Under the pieces are notes generated by a model that worked only from the letters and a program-made list of their open reading frames with translations, was not told where the DNA came from and did no database searches. Positions 32,565-41,453 of a stretch of DNA of 64,000 nt are shown one piece after another. The stretch lies in contig NZ_JAPEMI010000001.1 of assembly GCF_026342835.1 (NCBI RefSeq), positions 5,276,501 to 5,340,500 of the forward strand, written 5' to 3'. A program made the position numbers and the translations under genes. Position 1 is the stretch's first letter; each line of letters opens with the position of its first letter. The DNA comes from Streptomyces sp. NBC_00154 (GTDB lineage Bacteria; Actinomycetota; Actinomycetes; Streptomycetales; Streptomycetaceae).

Positions 32565-35312
32565 TCAGCCGTCGTTCTCCGCCGACGGGATGAACGCGCC
32601 CGGCACGTCCTGAGGAGCGTAGATCTTCTTCTCGCCCGGGTAGGGCTTCTTCCAGTTGTGCGACTCGTACCAGGACATGTGGTTCATCTGCGCGGGCGGA
32701 GCGTAGTCCGGCACGGCCTGGGGGCCGGTCAGCCGCTGCTTCGACTTCCACCGGTCCCACTCGGCGGCGACGTTCTTCATGTCCGCCGGCACCGAGGCCG
32801 ACGGCACGGCCGCCGCCTTCGTGCTCTGCGCCGCGGGGGTGTCCAGACCACAGGACGGCGCGGTCTTCACACCGTCGGTCAGCGAGACCCGGTTGGGCAG
32901 CGCCTTGAACGGCGTGAAGTCCGGGTGCTGGGTGAACGCCGCGGCCATCGGGGTGGCCGCGGTGTCCTTCTGGTTCATCGGCTGGACCCCGAGGATCTGC
33001 TCGATGGTCCGCATCATGTTGATCTGCGAGTAGTAGTGGCTGTCCACCACGCCGTGCTTGGCCCAGGGGCTGATGATCTGGACCGGGGCGCGGTGGCCGT
33101 CGACGTGGTCGAGGCCGGCCTGGGAGTCGTCCTCGACCACGAAGATCGCCGAGTCCTTCCAGTACTTGCTGTGCGAGATCTCGTCAACGATCTTGCCGAC
33201 GGCGAGGTCGTTGTCCGCGACCTGGGCGGGACCGCTCACCGGGCCACCGGTGTGGTCGCTGGAGAGCCAGAACATGTTCAGGTTCGCCGGACCGTTCTTC
33301 TGGAAGTCCTTCTTCCAGATCTCGGAGCGGTAGACGTCTGGGACGCTGGTGTCGAACTTCGGGAAGCCGTGCACCGACACGTCGTTGAGCGACGGGATCG
33401 GCGAGGTCGAGTTCAGCGGGTAGGCGGTGTCCTGACCGGTCGCCGCCATGTTCCTGGTGTCGCAGTACAGGTTCTGCCAGCTCGCGTCCGACGGCTTGGT
33501 CAGGAACTGCTGGAACTCACCGAAGTTGCGCACGGACTTGCCCGCGTCCTGCGCACCGGTCCAGATGAAACCGGACTTCTGGTGGCCGAGCGCGTCGTCC
33601 TCGGTGTCGTAACTGCGGGTGTACTCACCGGCGGAGGACTCGGTGTACTCCGGGTTGTCCGCCTGCATCAGCCAGTTGTGGCCCTCGGCGGAGTTCGTGC
33701 CGATGTCGTACGTGTTGTCGAACAAGCCGAACTGCTTGGCCAGGGCGTGCTGGTTCGGCGTGACGTTCTCGCCGTACTGGGCCAGCGACGGGTCGCCGTT
33801 GCCCTCCGGGATGTCACCGAAGACCTGGTCGTAGGTCCGGTTCTCCTTGACGAGGAGGAAGACGTGCTTGATCGTCGAGGGGTCGCCGAGCTTGACCGGG
33901 ACCGGCACCGGCTTGGCCGGCTTGCCGTTGGACTTCTTGAGCGACTCGCCGTTCCAGCCGTTCTGCTTGAAGACCTTGCCGGTGTAGGACTTGATCACGC
34001 CGTCGTCGGGCAGCGTGAACTTCGTCAGGCTCGACGTCGTGTCGTGGGTGCCGTGACCGCTGGCCTTACGGCGGGCGTCGATACCACGGGTGTTGGAGAC
34101 GTAGACCTGGTCGCCGACGGTGGTGATCTCGGACGGGAAGTAGTCCGTCGGGAGCAGGCCGACGTAGCTGACCGGCTCCTGCGCGGAGGTGTAGTTGTAG
34201 ACGGCGACCGCGTTGGCACGGCCGAGGGTCACCAGCAGGTGACCGTCGTCGGTGAGGGTCACCGCGTTGGGCTCGTAACCCACGGAGGCCTCGGCCCACG
34301 GCTGGGTGGCGATGGTCTGGACGACCTTGCCCTTCGCCGTGTCGATGACCGACACGTCGTTGGTCGCCGTGTTGGTGACGAACAGCGCCCCGTTCTTGGC
34401 GTACAGGGCGGTCGGGTGCAGACCGACATCGATGCTGGAGACGGCGGCGTCCTGGTTCTCCAGGTCGATGACGCTGACCGTGCCGCTGAGGGTGGCAGCG
34501 GTCTTCTGGTCGGCGAGTACCTGCGTGCCGTACGAGTTGATCGTGGGCTCGCCGGGCCTGGCCGGGCGGCCACCCTCGTTGCTGACGTAGAGCTTGCCGC
34601 CGACGACGATCATGTCGCGCGGGGCGTTGCCCACGTTCCAGCTCTGCTTGATGGCGCCGGTCGCGGCGTCGATGGCGACGACCCGGTTCTGGCCGTTGAC
34701 CGCGGAGTACACGGTCTTGCCGTCGGCCGAGAACACCGCCTCGCCCACCAGGGCCTTCTTGGAACCCTGCGCCGGGATGGCGACGGTCCTCGGGCTGGAG
34801 ACGCTGCCGTCCGCGTTCACGGTGAGCACGGTGTAGCCGTCCGGCTGGCCCAGCCACAGCTGCTTGCCGTCGGGCGAGTACGTCGGGCCTTCCTGGCCCA
34901 CGTTGATGCTGCTGAGGCGGGGGTTGGACGACGCGGCGTTGCTGACGAGCTGCTGCGTCTTCCAGTTCTTCAGGTCCACGATGGCCAGGGCCGCGCCACC
35001 GTCGGTGACCGAGGCGGCCATGTGCGTGCCGTCCGGGCTGACCGAGGACGACATGATCTTGCCCTCGTTGATGACAAGACGGTCGCCGTACGGGGCGATG
35101 TACTGGTTGCCGGAGACGACCTGGCCGTCGGCAGTGACCTGACCGACCTGGTCCGTGCCGAACTGGTGGGTCTGCGCGTACGCCGTGCCGGCGACCACGA
35201 GAGCGACGGCGGTGGTGCCGGCCGTCAACAGCGGTATCCGGCGGCCGATGAGTCTACCGAGGAGGCTGATCCGAGCTTCCTCAGCGAGCTTGCGGCGGCG
35301 AGTTACCTGCAT
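32565..35312 (-). CDS. Surface YncE-like beta-propeller fused to a PF04185-type phosphoesterase
   Basis: 915 residues. A basic N-terminus and hydrophobic segment (about 25-47, IPLLTAGTTAVALVVAGTAYA) form a signal or anchor. Residues about 60-430 are a seven-bladed YncE propeller with repeated VSVIDL/VAVYNY strands. From about 485 the phosphoesterase domain shows VFLLVKENRTYDQVFGD, GTNSAEGHNW, SSDHTGG and EDDSQAGLDHVDGHRAPV, the metal-binding blocks shared with phospholipase C/acid phosphatase and alkaline-phosphatase superfamily enzymes. It should act outside the membrane on a phosphodiester or phosphomonoester. Its neighbours are a phosphodiester glycosidase and an ABC pair, all on the minus strand. 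Substrate unknown. Confidence 0.87.
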   Translation of the reverse strand: MQVTRRRKLAEEARISLLGRLIGRRIPLLTAGTTAVALVVAGTAYAQTHQFGTDQVGQVTADGQVVSGNQYIAPYGDRLVINEGKIMSSSVSPDGTHMAASVTDGGAALAIVDLKNWKTQQLVSNAASSNPRLSSINVGQEGPTYSPDGKQLWLGQPDGYTVLTVNADGSVSSPRTVAIPAQGSKKALVGEAVFSADGKTVYSAVNGQNRVVAIDAATGAIKQSWNVGNAPRDMIVVGGKLYVSNEGGRPARPGEPTINSYGTQVLADQKTAATLSGTVSVIDLENQDAAVSSIDVGLHPTALYAKNGALFVTNTATNDVSVIDTAKGKVVQTIATQPWAEASVGYEPNAVTLTDDGHLLVTLGRANAVAVYNYTSAQEPVSYVGLLPTDYFPSEITTVGDQVYVSNTRGIDARRKASGHGTHDTTSSLTKFTLPDDGVIKSYTGKVFKQNGWNGESLKKSNGKPAKPVPVPVKLGDPSTIKHVFLLVKENRTYDQVFGDIPEGNGDPSLAQYGENVTPNQHALAKQFGLFDNTYDIGTNSAEGHNWLMQADNPEYTESSAGEYTRSYDTEDDALGHQKSGFIWTGAQDAGKSVRNFGEFQQFLTKPSDASWQNLYCDTRNMAATGQDTAYPLNSTSPIPSLNDVSVHGFPKFDTSVPDVYRSEIWKKDFQKNGPANLNMFWLSSDHTGGPVSGPAQVADNDLAVGKIVDEISHSKYWKDSAIFVVEDDSQAGLDHVDGHRAPVQIISPWAKHGVVDSHYYSQINMMRTIEQILGVQPMNQKDTAATPMAAAFTQHPDFTPFKALPNRVSLTDGVKTAPSCGLDTPAAQSTKAAAVPSASVPADMKNVAAEWDRWKSKQRLTGPQAVPDYAPPAQMNHMSWYESHNWKKPYPGEKKIYAPQDVPGAFIPSAENDG

Positions 35313-35318
35313 TGAGTG

Positions 35319-36695
35319 TTATCCCTTCAGGGTGGTGTCGAGCAGTTCGACATTGCCGTCGAACTGCCACAGCGGGTTCGGTGCGTCCCCTTCGGGGGTC
35401 CGCACCAGGAAGTAGCCGTTCACTTCCTTCGGTCCATCGCCATCGGCCATGAACCGCCCGTCCGGAGTGACGTCGAGTTGGTAGATGGCCTGTCCTGTGG
35501 CCTCGACGCCGGGAAGATGCCAGGTCACGACGCAGCGCCAGTCGTTGCCCGGGCCCTGCGCTGCGACCCTGGTGCTTCCCTTGTTGCACGCCGCCGTGGC
35601 CTTCAACTGGGCCTCGGTGACGGCGGGTCTGTTGAGTTGGTCGGTCTGCATGCGGTACAGGTGCGCGAACGCCGTGGCGACCGAGCGCTGCACCTTGTCC
35701 TGCTCGATCCCGGAGCCCGTCGCCGAGGTCGTCGCGGCGACGACCGCGAACGACACGGCGGCCACCCCGACGAGCGGCAGGACTCCGACGGTGATCGCGC
35801 GGCGGCCCGAACCGTCGTGGGTCGGGTTGGTGAATTCGCGCCGTACGAAGAGCGCATAGGCCAGCGCCGTCGCGACCACGGCCCACACGAGGCTGACGAC
35901 GACGCCGATCAGCAGCGGGCCGAGCTGCTGCGGGCCGGTGAACAGTCCGTTCCAGGAGACGAAGGCGTAGCTGGGCAGGGCGACCCGGACGGCCACGGGG
36001 AGCGGCAGTATCTGGGCGACCGCCATCGCGAGCGAGACGAGTACGGGCACCAGGAGACCCATCGGGGACCGTCCCAGCGTGACCGACCCGAGGAAGCCGA
36101 GCGCGGCAAGCGCCAGGGTCGGAGCGAGGACGCAGATCCAGGAGAGCAGGACCTGAACGGCGGCGTCCGACGGCGCCAGGAGGTGGCCGTCGAGGCCGAC
36201 CAGCGGCTGGTTGCCGACCGCAAGCAGGCCGCCGACCGTGCTGGAGACCGCGAGCCCGGCCACGAGCAGCAGCAGGACGGTGAGGCTGGCGGCTGCCTTC
36301 GCCACGAAGATCCGCCGAGGCGAGCGGACCGCCACGAGCAGCTGACGCCAGGTGCCGAGCCGGTCCTCGGAGGCGAACACGTCACCGGCCACGATCGAGG
36401 TCAGCAGCGGGAGCGCCCAGGACCCCGCGAAACCGAGCATCACCAGCGGCCCGGCCCACCCGGAGGCGTGCATCCAGCGCCCGAAGAGGGTGTCCACGGG
36501 GAGCGTGGCCTGCTGGCTCACGCCGGCGACGAAGACAGCAGGCACGATCCAACAGGCGAGGACCAGCAGGCGGATCCGCCACTGGGAGACGAGCTTGACG
36601 AACTCGAAGCGACAGACGCGGGTGACGGGGACACGAGGGCCCCTGGTCACCTGCTCGTGTTCCTGTTCCCGGCTCGGGGTGAGGGTCGCGGTCAT
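35319..36695 (-). CDS. ABC transporter permease with an extracytoplasmic C-terminal domain
   Basis: 458 residues, start ATG at 36695 overlapping the ATPase stop. A cytoplasmic basic start (MTATLTPSREQEHEQ) precedes about six membrane spans (residues 45-290), then one more span (AITVGVLPLVGVAAVSFAVVAATT) and a roughly 150-residue soluble tail. The tail has AFAHLYRMQTDQLNRPAVTEAQLKATAACNKG and an NDWRCVVTWHLPG...YQLDVTPDGRFMADGDG segment, presumably outside the membrane. The core is ABC2-type, like exporters for lipids, polymers or peptides. The tail is unusual for such permeases and could bind substrate. It is followed after 6 bp by the YncE/phosphatase gene. Confidence 0.8.
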   Translation of the reverse strand: MTATLTPSREQEHEQVTRGPRVPVTRVCRFEFVKLVSQWRIRLLVLACWIVPAVFVAGVSQQATLPVDTLFGRWMHASGWAGPLVMLGFAGSWALPLLTSIVAGDVFASEDRLGTWRQLLVAVRSPRRIFVAKAAASLTVLLLLVAGLAVSSTVGGLLAVGNQPLVGLDGHLLAPSDAAVQVLLSWICVLAPTLALAALGFLGSVTLGRSPMGLLVPVLVSLAMAVAQILPLPVAVRVALPSYAFVSWNGLFTGPQQLGPLLIGVVVSLVWAVVATALAYALFVRREFTNPTHDGSGRRAITVGVLPLVGVAAVSFAVVAATTSATGSGIEQDKVQRSVATAFAHLYRMQTDQLNRPAVTEAQLKATAACNKGSTRVAAQGPGNDWRCVVTWHLPGVEATGQAIYQLDVTPDGRFMADGDGPKEVNGYFLVRTPEGDAPNPLWQFDGNVELLDTTLKG

Positions 36696-37633
36696 CGGCC
36701 GACCTCCTGCTGTTCGGTGAGGGCGAGAAACGCGGCTTCGAGCGGCGACACCACGGGGGCGAGCTCGCGCACCGCGATGCCCGCGTGCACCAGCCCCGCC
36801 ACCAGTTCGTCGAGGGCGGGCACCTGCGCGCGCACGACGAGCATCTGGGCGTCGTGCCGTACGTCGGCGTCGTCGACGACCTGGATCCCGGCCGTGTCGA
36901 CAGCCAGTCGGCGGGCGGCCTGCGGGTCGGAGGTGAGCAGCCGGTAGTCGAGTTCGCGGTTTTCGGTAGCCAGCTTGCTCAGCGGGCCGGAGAAGACGAT
37001 GCGTCCGGCGGCGAGGATGGTCACCTCGGAGCACAGCGCCTCGAGGTCGTCCATGTTGTGGCTCGAGAGCACGACGGCGGTTCCGTCGGCCGTGAGCCGG
37101 TTGAGGACACCGTGCACGTGCTTCTTGCCCGCCGGGTCGAGGCCGTTGGACGGTTCGTCGAGCACGAGCAGCCGGGGCTTGGTCAGCAGGGCGGCGGCGA
37201 GTCCGAGCCGCTGGCGCATGCCGAGGGAGAAGCCGCGGGTGCGGTCGTCGGCGACGCCGGTGAGGCCGACCTCGGCGAGTACGTCGTCGACTCCCGCCGT
37301 GCGCGCGTCGTGGCCGCGGAGTGCGGCCAGCGCGGCGAGGTTCTGCCGTGGAGTGAGCGAAGGGTAGAGAGCGGGACTGTCCACGAAGCCGGCGACACCG
37401 TCGGGAGCGTCGAGTGCCCGCCCGACCGGTGTGCCCAGGACCTCGAGGCGACCACTGTCGGCAACCGCGAGCCCCAGCAGGAGCCCGAGCAAGGTCGTCT
37501 TCCCGGCGCCGTTCGGTCCGACCAAGCCGTGGATCTGACCTTGCGCCACGTCCAGATCGATGCCGTCGAGTGCGACGACGTCGCCGAAGCATTTCGTGAC
37601 CCCGCGTGCCCGGATGGCGATGTGTGTGTCCAT
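36692..37633 (-). CDS. ABC transporter ATP-binding protein
   Basis: 313 residues. Walker A (GLVGPNGAGKTTLLGLLLG), signature (FSLGMRQRLGLAAALL), Walker B (RLLVLDEPSNGLDPAGK) and the switch histidine (SSHNMDDLEALC) are intact. A C-terminal extension (about 225-313) is typical of drug/lipid exporter ATPases of the CcmA/DRA type. ATG at 37633 follows GAAGGGG. ATGA overlap with the permease: together they form an exporter-type pair, first in the minus-strand cluster with the two surface phosphoesterase genes. Confidence 0.92.
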   Translation of the reverse strand: MDTHIAIRARGVTKCFGDVVALDGIDLDVAQGQIHGLVGPNGAGKTTLLGLLLGLAVADSGRLEVLGTPVGRALDAPDGVAGFVDSPALYPSLTPRQNLAALAALRGHDARTAGVDDVLAEVGLTGVADDRTRGFSLGMRQRLGLAAALLTKPRLLVLDEPSNGLDPAGKKHVHGVLNRLTADGTAVVLSSHNMDDLEALCSEVTILAAGRIVFSGPLSKLATENRELDYRLLTSDPQAARRLAVDTAGIQVVDDADVRHDAQMLVVRAQVPALDELVAGLVHAGIAVRELAPVVSPLEAAFLALTEQQEVGR

Positions 37634-38026
37634 GAGCCCCTTCTTTCGAAACCTCCAGTGACCTTAGGGACGGCACACAGCGCAGGCAGGGGCGGCGAGT
37701 TGAATGTTCGTGTAATGGGAAACGACCGGAAGACGCTGCATCGATTCCTCGCCGGCAGCCGTCACCCGCACCTTTTCGATGCCGGATCGCAGAGCTCACC
37801 GGGCCACCGGACACTCGCGGTCGCAAGCATCTCCGCCAGTTGGATCGTGATCACGACAGGGCATCGGCAAGTCCCGTGTGCACGAAGTAGCCGACATCGA
37901 GCAGCCGGACTTGGGTCACACCTGGACGCACCGACTCCGTACGAAGTGCCGTGGCCGCACTCCGGTGCGCTACCGGCACGAAGCGTGCCCGGGACGCACT
38001 GTGCAGGCACCGCACCGCAGCGGCCG
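37634..38026. other. Intergenic DNA, no gene supported
   Basis: I see only antisense shadow frames here. The region should contain the promoter of the minus-strand ABC/phosphoesterase cluster near 37640-37700, but I could not identify convincing -35 and -10 boxes. Confidence 0.4.
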
Positions 38027-38059
38027 ACGGGGCTCGACGATCTGCGCGACGGCAACTGA
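38027..38059 (+). pseudogene. Relic of a DUF1349 gene 3' end
   Basis: Thirty-three bases encoding TGLDDLRDGN plus stop match the end of the DUF1349 gene at 28161-28193 (TGLEDLRDGS plus stop) at 27 of 33 positions, including both stop codons, with several mismatches at silent positions. Upstream sequence does not continue the match. It looks like the surviving end of a second or original DUF1349 gene, on the far side of the accessory block. Confidence 0.5.
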
Positions 38060-38116
38060 GCCGCCTCGCAGACGCGTCGAACCATCCGGCACCCCGTCGT
38101 CCCCGTACAGGGCAGA

Positions 38117-38159
38117 GCCCGCTCCGTCCGTCGTCGCACCGGTGACCGGCGGAGCGGGC
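38117..38159. terminator. Possible terminator hairpin
   Basis: 10-bp perfect arms (38117-38126 and 38150-38159) enclose a 23-nt loop, placed 57 bp after the DUF1349 relic stop. It may be that lost gene's original terminator. Confidence 0.45.
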
Positions 38160-38287
38160 GACGGGAAGACCTGAGGCGTGTCCGCGGTCGTGTCCGCACG
38201 GTCCGTCCGCACGGCCGCCGCGGTCCGTAGTGCGGGTGCGCGGCAGCCGGTGCAACCACGAGATGATCCGCGCGCGTCCCTCCCCGC

Positions 38288-38758
38288 ATGATCAGAACCG
38301 CCACACCCGCCGATCTCGACGCCGTCGTCCGGCTGCACACCGAGGCCCGCGCCACGTACTACCGGGGCCACCTCCCGGAGGAGGAGTACGCGGGCGCCGC
38401 CGAGGTCGGTCGCAGCCGCGACGGCTGGTCCCGCGCGATAGACCGCCCGGACGCCACCGTGCTCTGCGCCGAACGGGACGGGACCCTCGCCGGCGTCGCG
38501 GCCTTCGCCGTACGCGACGGCGTCATGCACCTCACCCAGCTCCATGTCTCCCCGTCCCACTGGCGTACGGGAATCGGCACCGAACTCCACACCGCCTGCG
38601 TCGACGCCTGGCGGCAGGCCGGAGTGGACAGTGCCCGGCTGGAAGTCTTCGTGCACAACACCCGCGCCCGGTCCTTCTACGCCGACCGGGGCTGGACCCC
38701 CGATCCCGACCACCCGCGCGCCGGCACCCATCTGGTCCTGCGCCTCACGGTGAGCTGA
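38288..38758 (+). CDS. GNAT N-acetyltransferase
   Basis: 156 residues. The start MIRTATPADLDAVVRLH and the acetyl-CoA motif LTQLHVSPSHWRTGIGTELH, then EVFVHNTRARSFYADRGW, mark a single-domain GNAT of the RimI-like type. The substrate is not predictable. It lies on its own between the accessory block and the toxin locus, with a short inverted repeat after it. Confidence 0.85.
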   Translation: MIRTATPADLDAVVRLHTEARATYYRGHLPEEEYAGAAEVGRSRDGWSRAIDRPDATVLCAERDGTLAGVAAFAVRDGVMHLTQLHVSPSHWRTGIGTELHTACVDAWRQAGVDSARLEVFVHNTRARSFYADRGWTPDPDHPRAGTHLVLRLTVS

Positions 38759-38802
38759 CGGCCACCGTCCTCGATAGGGCCTCACCACGCCCCCTTGGGA
38801 CC

Positions 38803-38830
38803 GGAGTTGGGCCCTGGGGCCCAAGACTCC
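38803..38830. repeat. Inverted repeat after the GNAT gene
   Basis: TTGGGCCC and GGGCCCAA arms are separated by TG, extended by GGAG/CTCC after a small bulge. It lies in the 143-bp gap before the toxin gene and could be a terminator. Confidence 0.4.
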
Positions 38831-38901
38831 GACCCGCAGCGCCCCTAGCCTGAACGGGCATCACTCTGCTTGTCGGCAGGTCTGGTTGGGGGAGACAAGG
38901 C

Positions 38902-41373
38902 ATGTCCGCGATCGGTGGCATACCCGCATACGGAGGTGACGCTCCGGCGCCGGGTGAGGGGCGACGGGAGCTGCCACGGGCACTCGGAGCGGCCCGCATC
39001 CTGCTGCATGTCCTGTTCGGCGCCACCGTGCTGGGCGGCCTCGGGCTGTTCGGCTCCGCGCTCGCCGCGGACGCGATGGGCGGCGTGGTCATCGGCCTCG
39101 CGCTGTACGGGGCCGCGCCCGGAGTCGTGGGCTGGATGCTCTCGCGACGCGCCTGGACCGGCGGCAGGGGCGTATGGGGCGGCCTGATCGCCGTACAGGT
39201 GTGGCTGATCCTCGGCGGCCTCGCCAACGTTGCGAACGGGTCGGTGCACGGCTTCACCCAGTTGTTCCTGCCCGTACTGATCCTGGTGTTCCTCACCCGG
39301 ACGCAGAGCCGCGAGTGGTTCCGGCTGCCGGCGAGGGCCCGGGAGGACAAGCCCGAGTTCTCGTTCTCCCACATGATCACCTGGCGGCGGGACCGGGGGC
39401 AGACGGCTCTGGAGTACCTGGGCCTGGTCCTGATCGTCGTGGCCCTCATCGGCGCGCTGGTGCTGAGCGGAGTCGGCGGCCAGATCACGGACCGCCTCCA
39501 GGCGGCGATCTGCTCGCTCACGGGTACGTCGTGCGAGGTGACGGGTACCGGCAGCGACACGGTCGGGGCCGGTAGGACCGCGGGCGGTACGGACGGGGGC
39601 GGTTCGGGCGCGGGTGGCAGCGCCGTCGCCGGGGGGTCGGACTCGAGCGGCGCCGACAACGGCGGCGCCGTCGCCGGTGGCACGGATGGGGGATCCACCG
39701 GCACGGGTGGTGCGAACGGCACCGGCGCGGGTGGTGCGAACGGCAGCGGCGGATCCGACGGCGGTGGTGCGAACGGCGCCGGCGGCTCCACCGGCGGGAC
39801 AGCGAACGGGGGCGCCGACGGAGGCTCCACCACCGGATCCGGAGGCGGCACCGGCGGACCCGACGGTCCGGGCACCGACACCTACCCCGAGACCAGCACC
39901 GAGCCCGAGGCCACGTACGACACCCCCGTCTCGGACGCGGACTCCGACGACTCCGGCGACTCCGGGAACGACGGCGACAAGAAGGAGGACTGCGGCGGCT
40001 GGGGCTTCTTCGGCTGTGCATGGGACCGCACCACCCAGGTCGTCAAGGGCCTCGCCGTCGACGGTGTCTGGGGTGATGTCACCGGCATCATCGACCTGTT
40101 CAAGCCCGAGACCTGGTCCGGCCTGGCCGATTACGGCAAGCAGCTGGGCAGCACGTGGATGCAGGACTCCAAGGACGCCGGGAGCAAGTGGGACAAGGGC
40201 GACTACCTCGGTGCGCTCGGCGACTGGGGCAAGGCCTCGGTCAACACCGTCGTGAAGGTCGGCGACGACATGTTCGTCGGCGACGAGGTACGGGACCGCT
40301 GGAACAACGGGGAGAAGACGCGGGCCGTCACCGATGTCGTCTGGAACATCGGATCGCTCTTCATCCCCGGCTACGACGTCGCGAAGGTCGTCGGCAAGGC
40401 CAGCAAGCTCGGCAAGCTCGGCAAGGTCGCCGCGAAGGTGGCCGAAGCCGCCGAGAACGCCGGCAACGCGGCGCGCCGCGCCCGTAAGGCCGCTGAAGTC
40501 GGAGACATCGACGGGGTCCGCAAGGCGGCCAAGGAGGCCGACGAGGCGGCGGACGAAGCAGAGGATGCGGCGCGCAGGACGGGCTGCAGCATCGCCCTCG
40601 GCCCCCGGGTGCGCTACGGCGGTTACGGTGGGATCTCCGGGGCCGGAACCGGGGTGCTCGCCGCAGGGCCCCCGAACCATGTGATCCTCGCCGACGACGG
40701 CTGCGACAAGGCCGCCGAGGCCAAGGCGAAGGAGGCCCGGGAGCAGGAGCGGGCCGCCTGGACGGACAAGAAGCGCGCCGAGGAGAAGGATCGCGCGGCC
40801 AAGGCTCTGGCGAGCAAGAAGCCGTATCCCGATCCCAAGCGCAACGACACTTCGGACCCCCGCAATTACAACCCGCCGGACTGGGCCAAGGACCTCAAGG
40901 ACCCGGAACTGGGGTCCGCCGACCTCGGCGACGGCTACTGGGCGAGCCGCGACCGCAACCCTCCGCCCAACTGGGAGAACGAGTCCTGGCTGCGTTACCA
41001 GGAGCAGGTCACCGGCACCAAGCGCGGCAAGGAGTACGTCGTCGCACACCCCGACGAGGGTGTACCGCAAGTGGAGTACGACGGCTGGGACTCCGGCAGG
41101 CAGACGTTCCTGGAGGCCAAGAACGGCTACGAGAGCTACCTCTCGGATACCGACAAGGGATCGCTGACACCGTCCGGCAAGAAGAAATTCATCGACGAGG
41201 CGCAGCGCCAGATCGATGCGTCCGGGGGCCGCGCCGTCGAATGGCACTTCTCCAACCCGGACGTGGCCAAGGCTGCCCGCAAGGCGTTCCGGGAAGAGGG
41301 GAAACGGATCAGGGTCGTCTACACCAAGCAGCACCCGAGCAACAGCACCAGGAAGCCCGGGGCGTTCGACTGA
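38902..41373 (+). CDS. Polymorphic toxin with membrane/prepilin-like N-terminus and Tox-REase-5-like C-terminus
   Basis: 823 residues. N-terminal residues about 28-130 form about four membrane spans. At about 165-185 lies DRGQTALEYLGLVLIVVALIG, similar to the Flp/TadE prepilin start (GQxALEYLG plus a hydrophobic run). A Gly/Ser/Thr/Ala-rich spacer covers about 213-330. Residues about 350-600 form a helical region (GDVTGIIDLFKPETWSGLADYGKQLGS, ending in Ala/Lys/Glu-rich helices). The toxin tip, about 680-823, shows YQEQVTGTKRGKEYVV, VEYDGWDSGRQTFLEAKNGYE and a Lys-rich end, matching the Tox-REase-5 nuclease fold with its D..EAK core. It is followed by an Imm52-type immunity gene. The N-terminus probably directs surface display or secretion (inference). 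Confidence 0.82.
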   Translation: MSAIGGIPAYGGDAPAPGEGRRELPRALGAARILLHVLFGATVLGGLGLFGSALAADAMGGVVIGLALYGAAPGVVGWMLSRRAWTGGRGVWGGLIAVQVWLILGGLANVANGSVHGFTQLFLPVLILVFLTRTQSREWFRLPARAREDKPEFSFSHMITWRRDRGQTALEYLGLVLIVVALIGALVLSGVGGQITDRLQAAICSLTGTSCEVTGTGSDTVGAGRTAGGTDGGGSGAGGSAVAGGSDSSGADNGGAVAGGTDGGSTGTGGANGTGAGGANGSGGSDGGGANGAGGSTGGTANGGADGGSTTGSGGGTGGPDGPGTDTYPETSTEPEATYDTPVSDADSDDSGDSGNDGDKKEDCGGWGFFGCAWDRTTQVVKGLAVDGVWGDVTGIIDLFKPETWSGLADYGKQLGSTWMQDSKDAGSKWDKGDYLGALGDWGKASVNTVVKVGDDMFVGDEVRDRWNNGEKTRAVTDVVWNIGSLFIPGYDVAKVVGKASKLGKLGKVAAKVAEAAENAGNAARRARKAAEVGDIDGVRKAAKEADEAADEAEDAARRTGCSIALGPRVRYGGYGGISGAGTGVLAAGPPNHVILADDGCDKAAEAKAKEAREQERAAWTDKKRAEEKDRAAKALASKKPYPDPKRNDTSDPRNYNPPDWAKDLKDPELGSADLGDGYWASRDRNPPPNWENESWLRYQEQVTGTKRGKEYVVAHPDEGVPQVEYDGWDSGRQTFLEAKNGYESYLSDTDKGSLTPSGKKKFIDEAQRQIDASGGRAVEWHFSNPDVAKAARKAFREEGKRIRVVYTKQHPSNSTRKPGAFD

Positions 41374-41453
41374 TGCTCCGCGCGGCAGGCACTAGCCTGG
41401 CTCGGGCGGTGACTCTGGCCGGCCCGGCGGACGACAGATGACGGAGACTGGAC

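Noticed and set aside
32400..35315. 971-codon plus-strand frame opposite the YncE/phosphatase gene
   Set aside because: The minus-strand product has a signal anchor, propeller and phosphoesterase motifs; the plus-strand product is repetitive Arg/Val/Asp/Gly.
37762..38355. Minus-strand frame of 197 codons between the ABC genes and GNAT
   Set aside because: Arg-rich product, no ribosome site, overlaps the GNAT gene and the DUF1349 relic.
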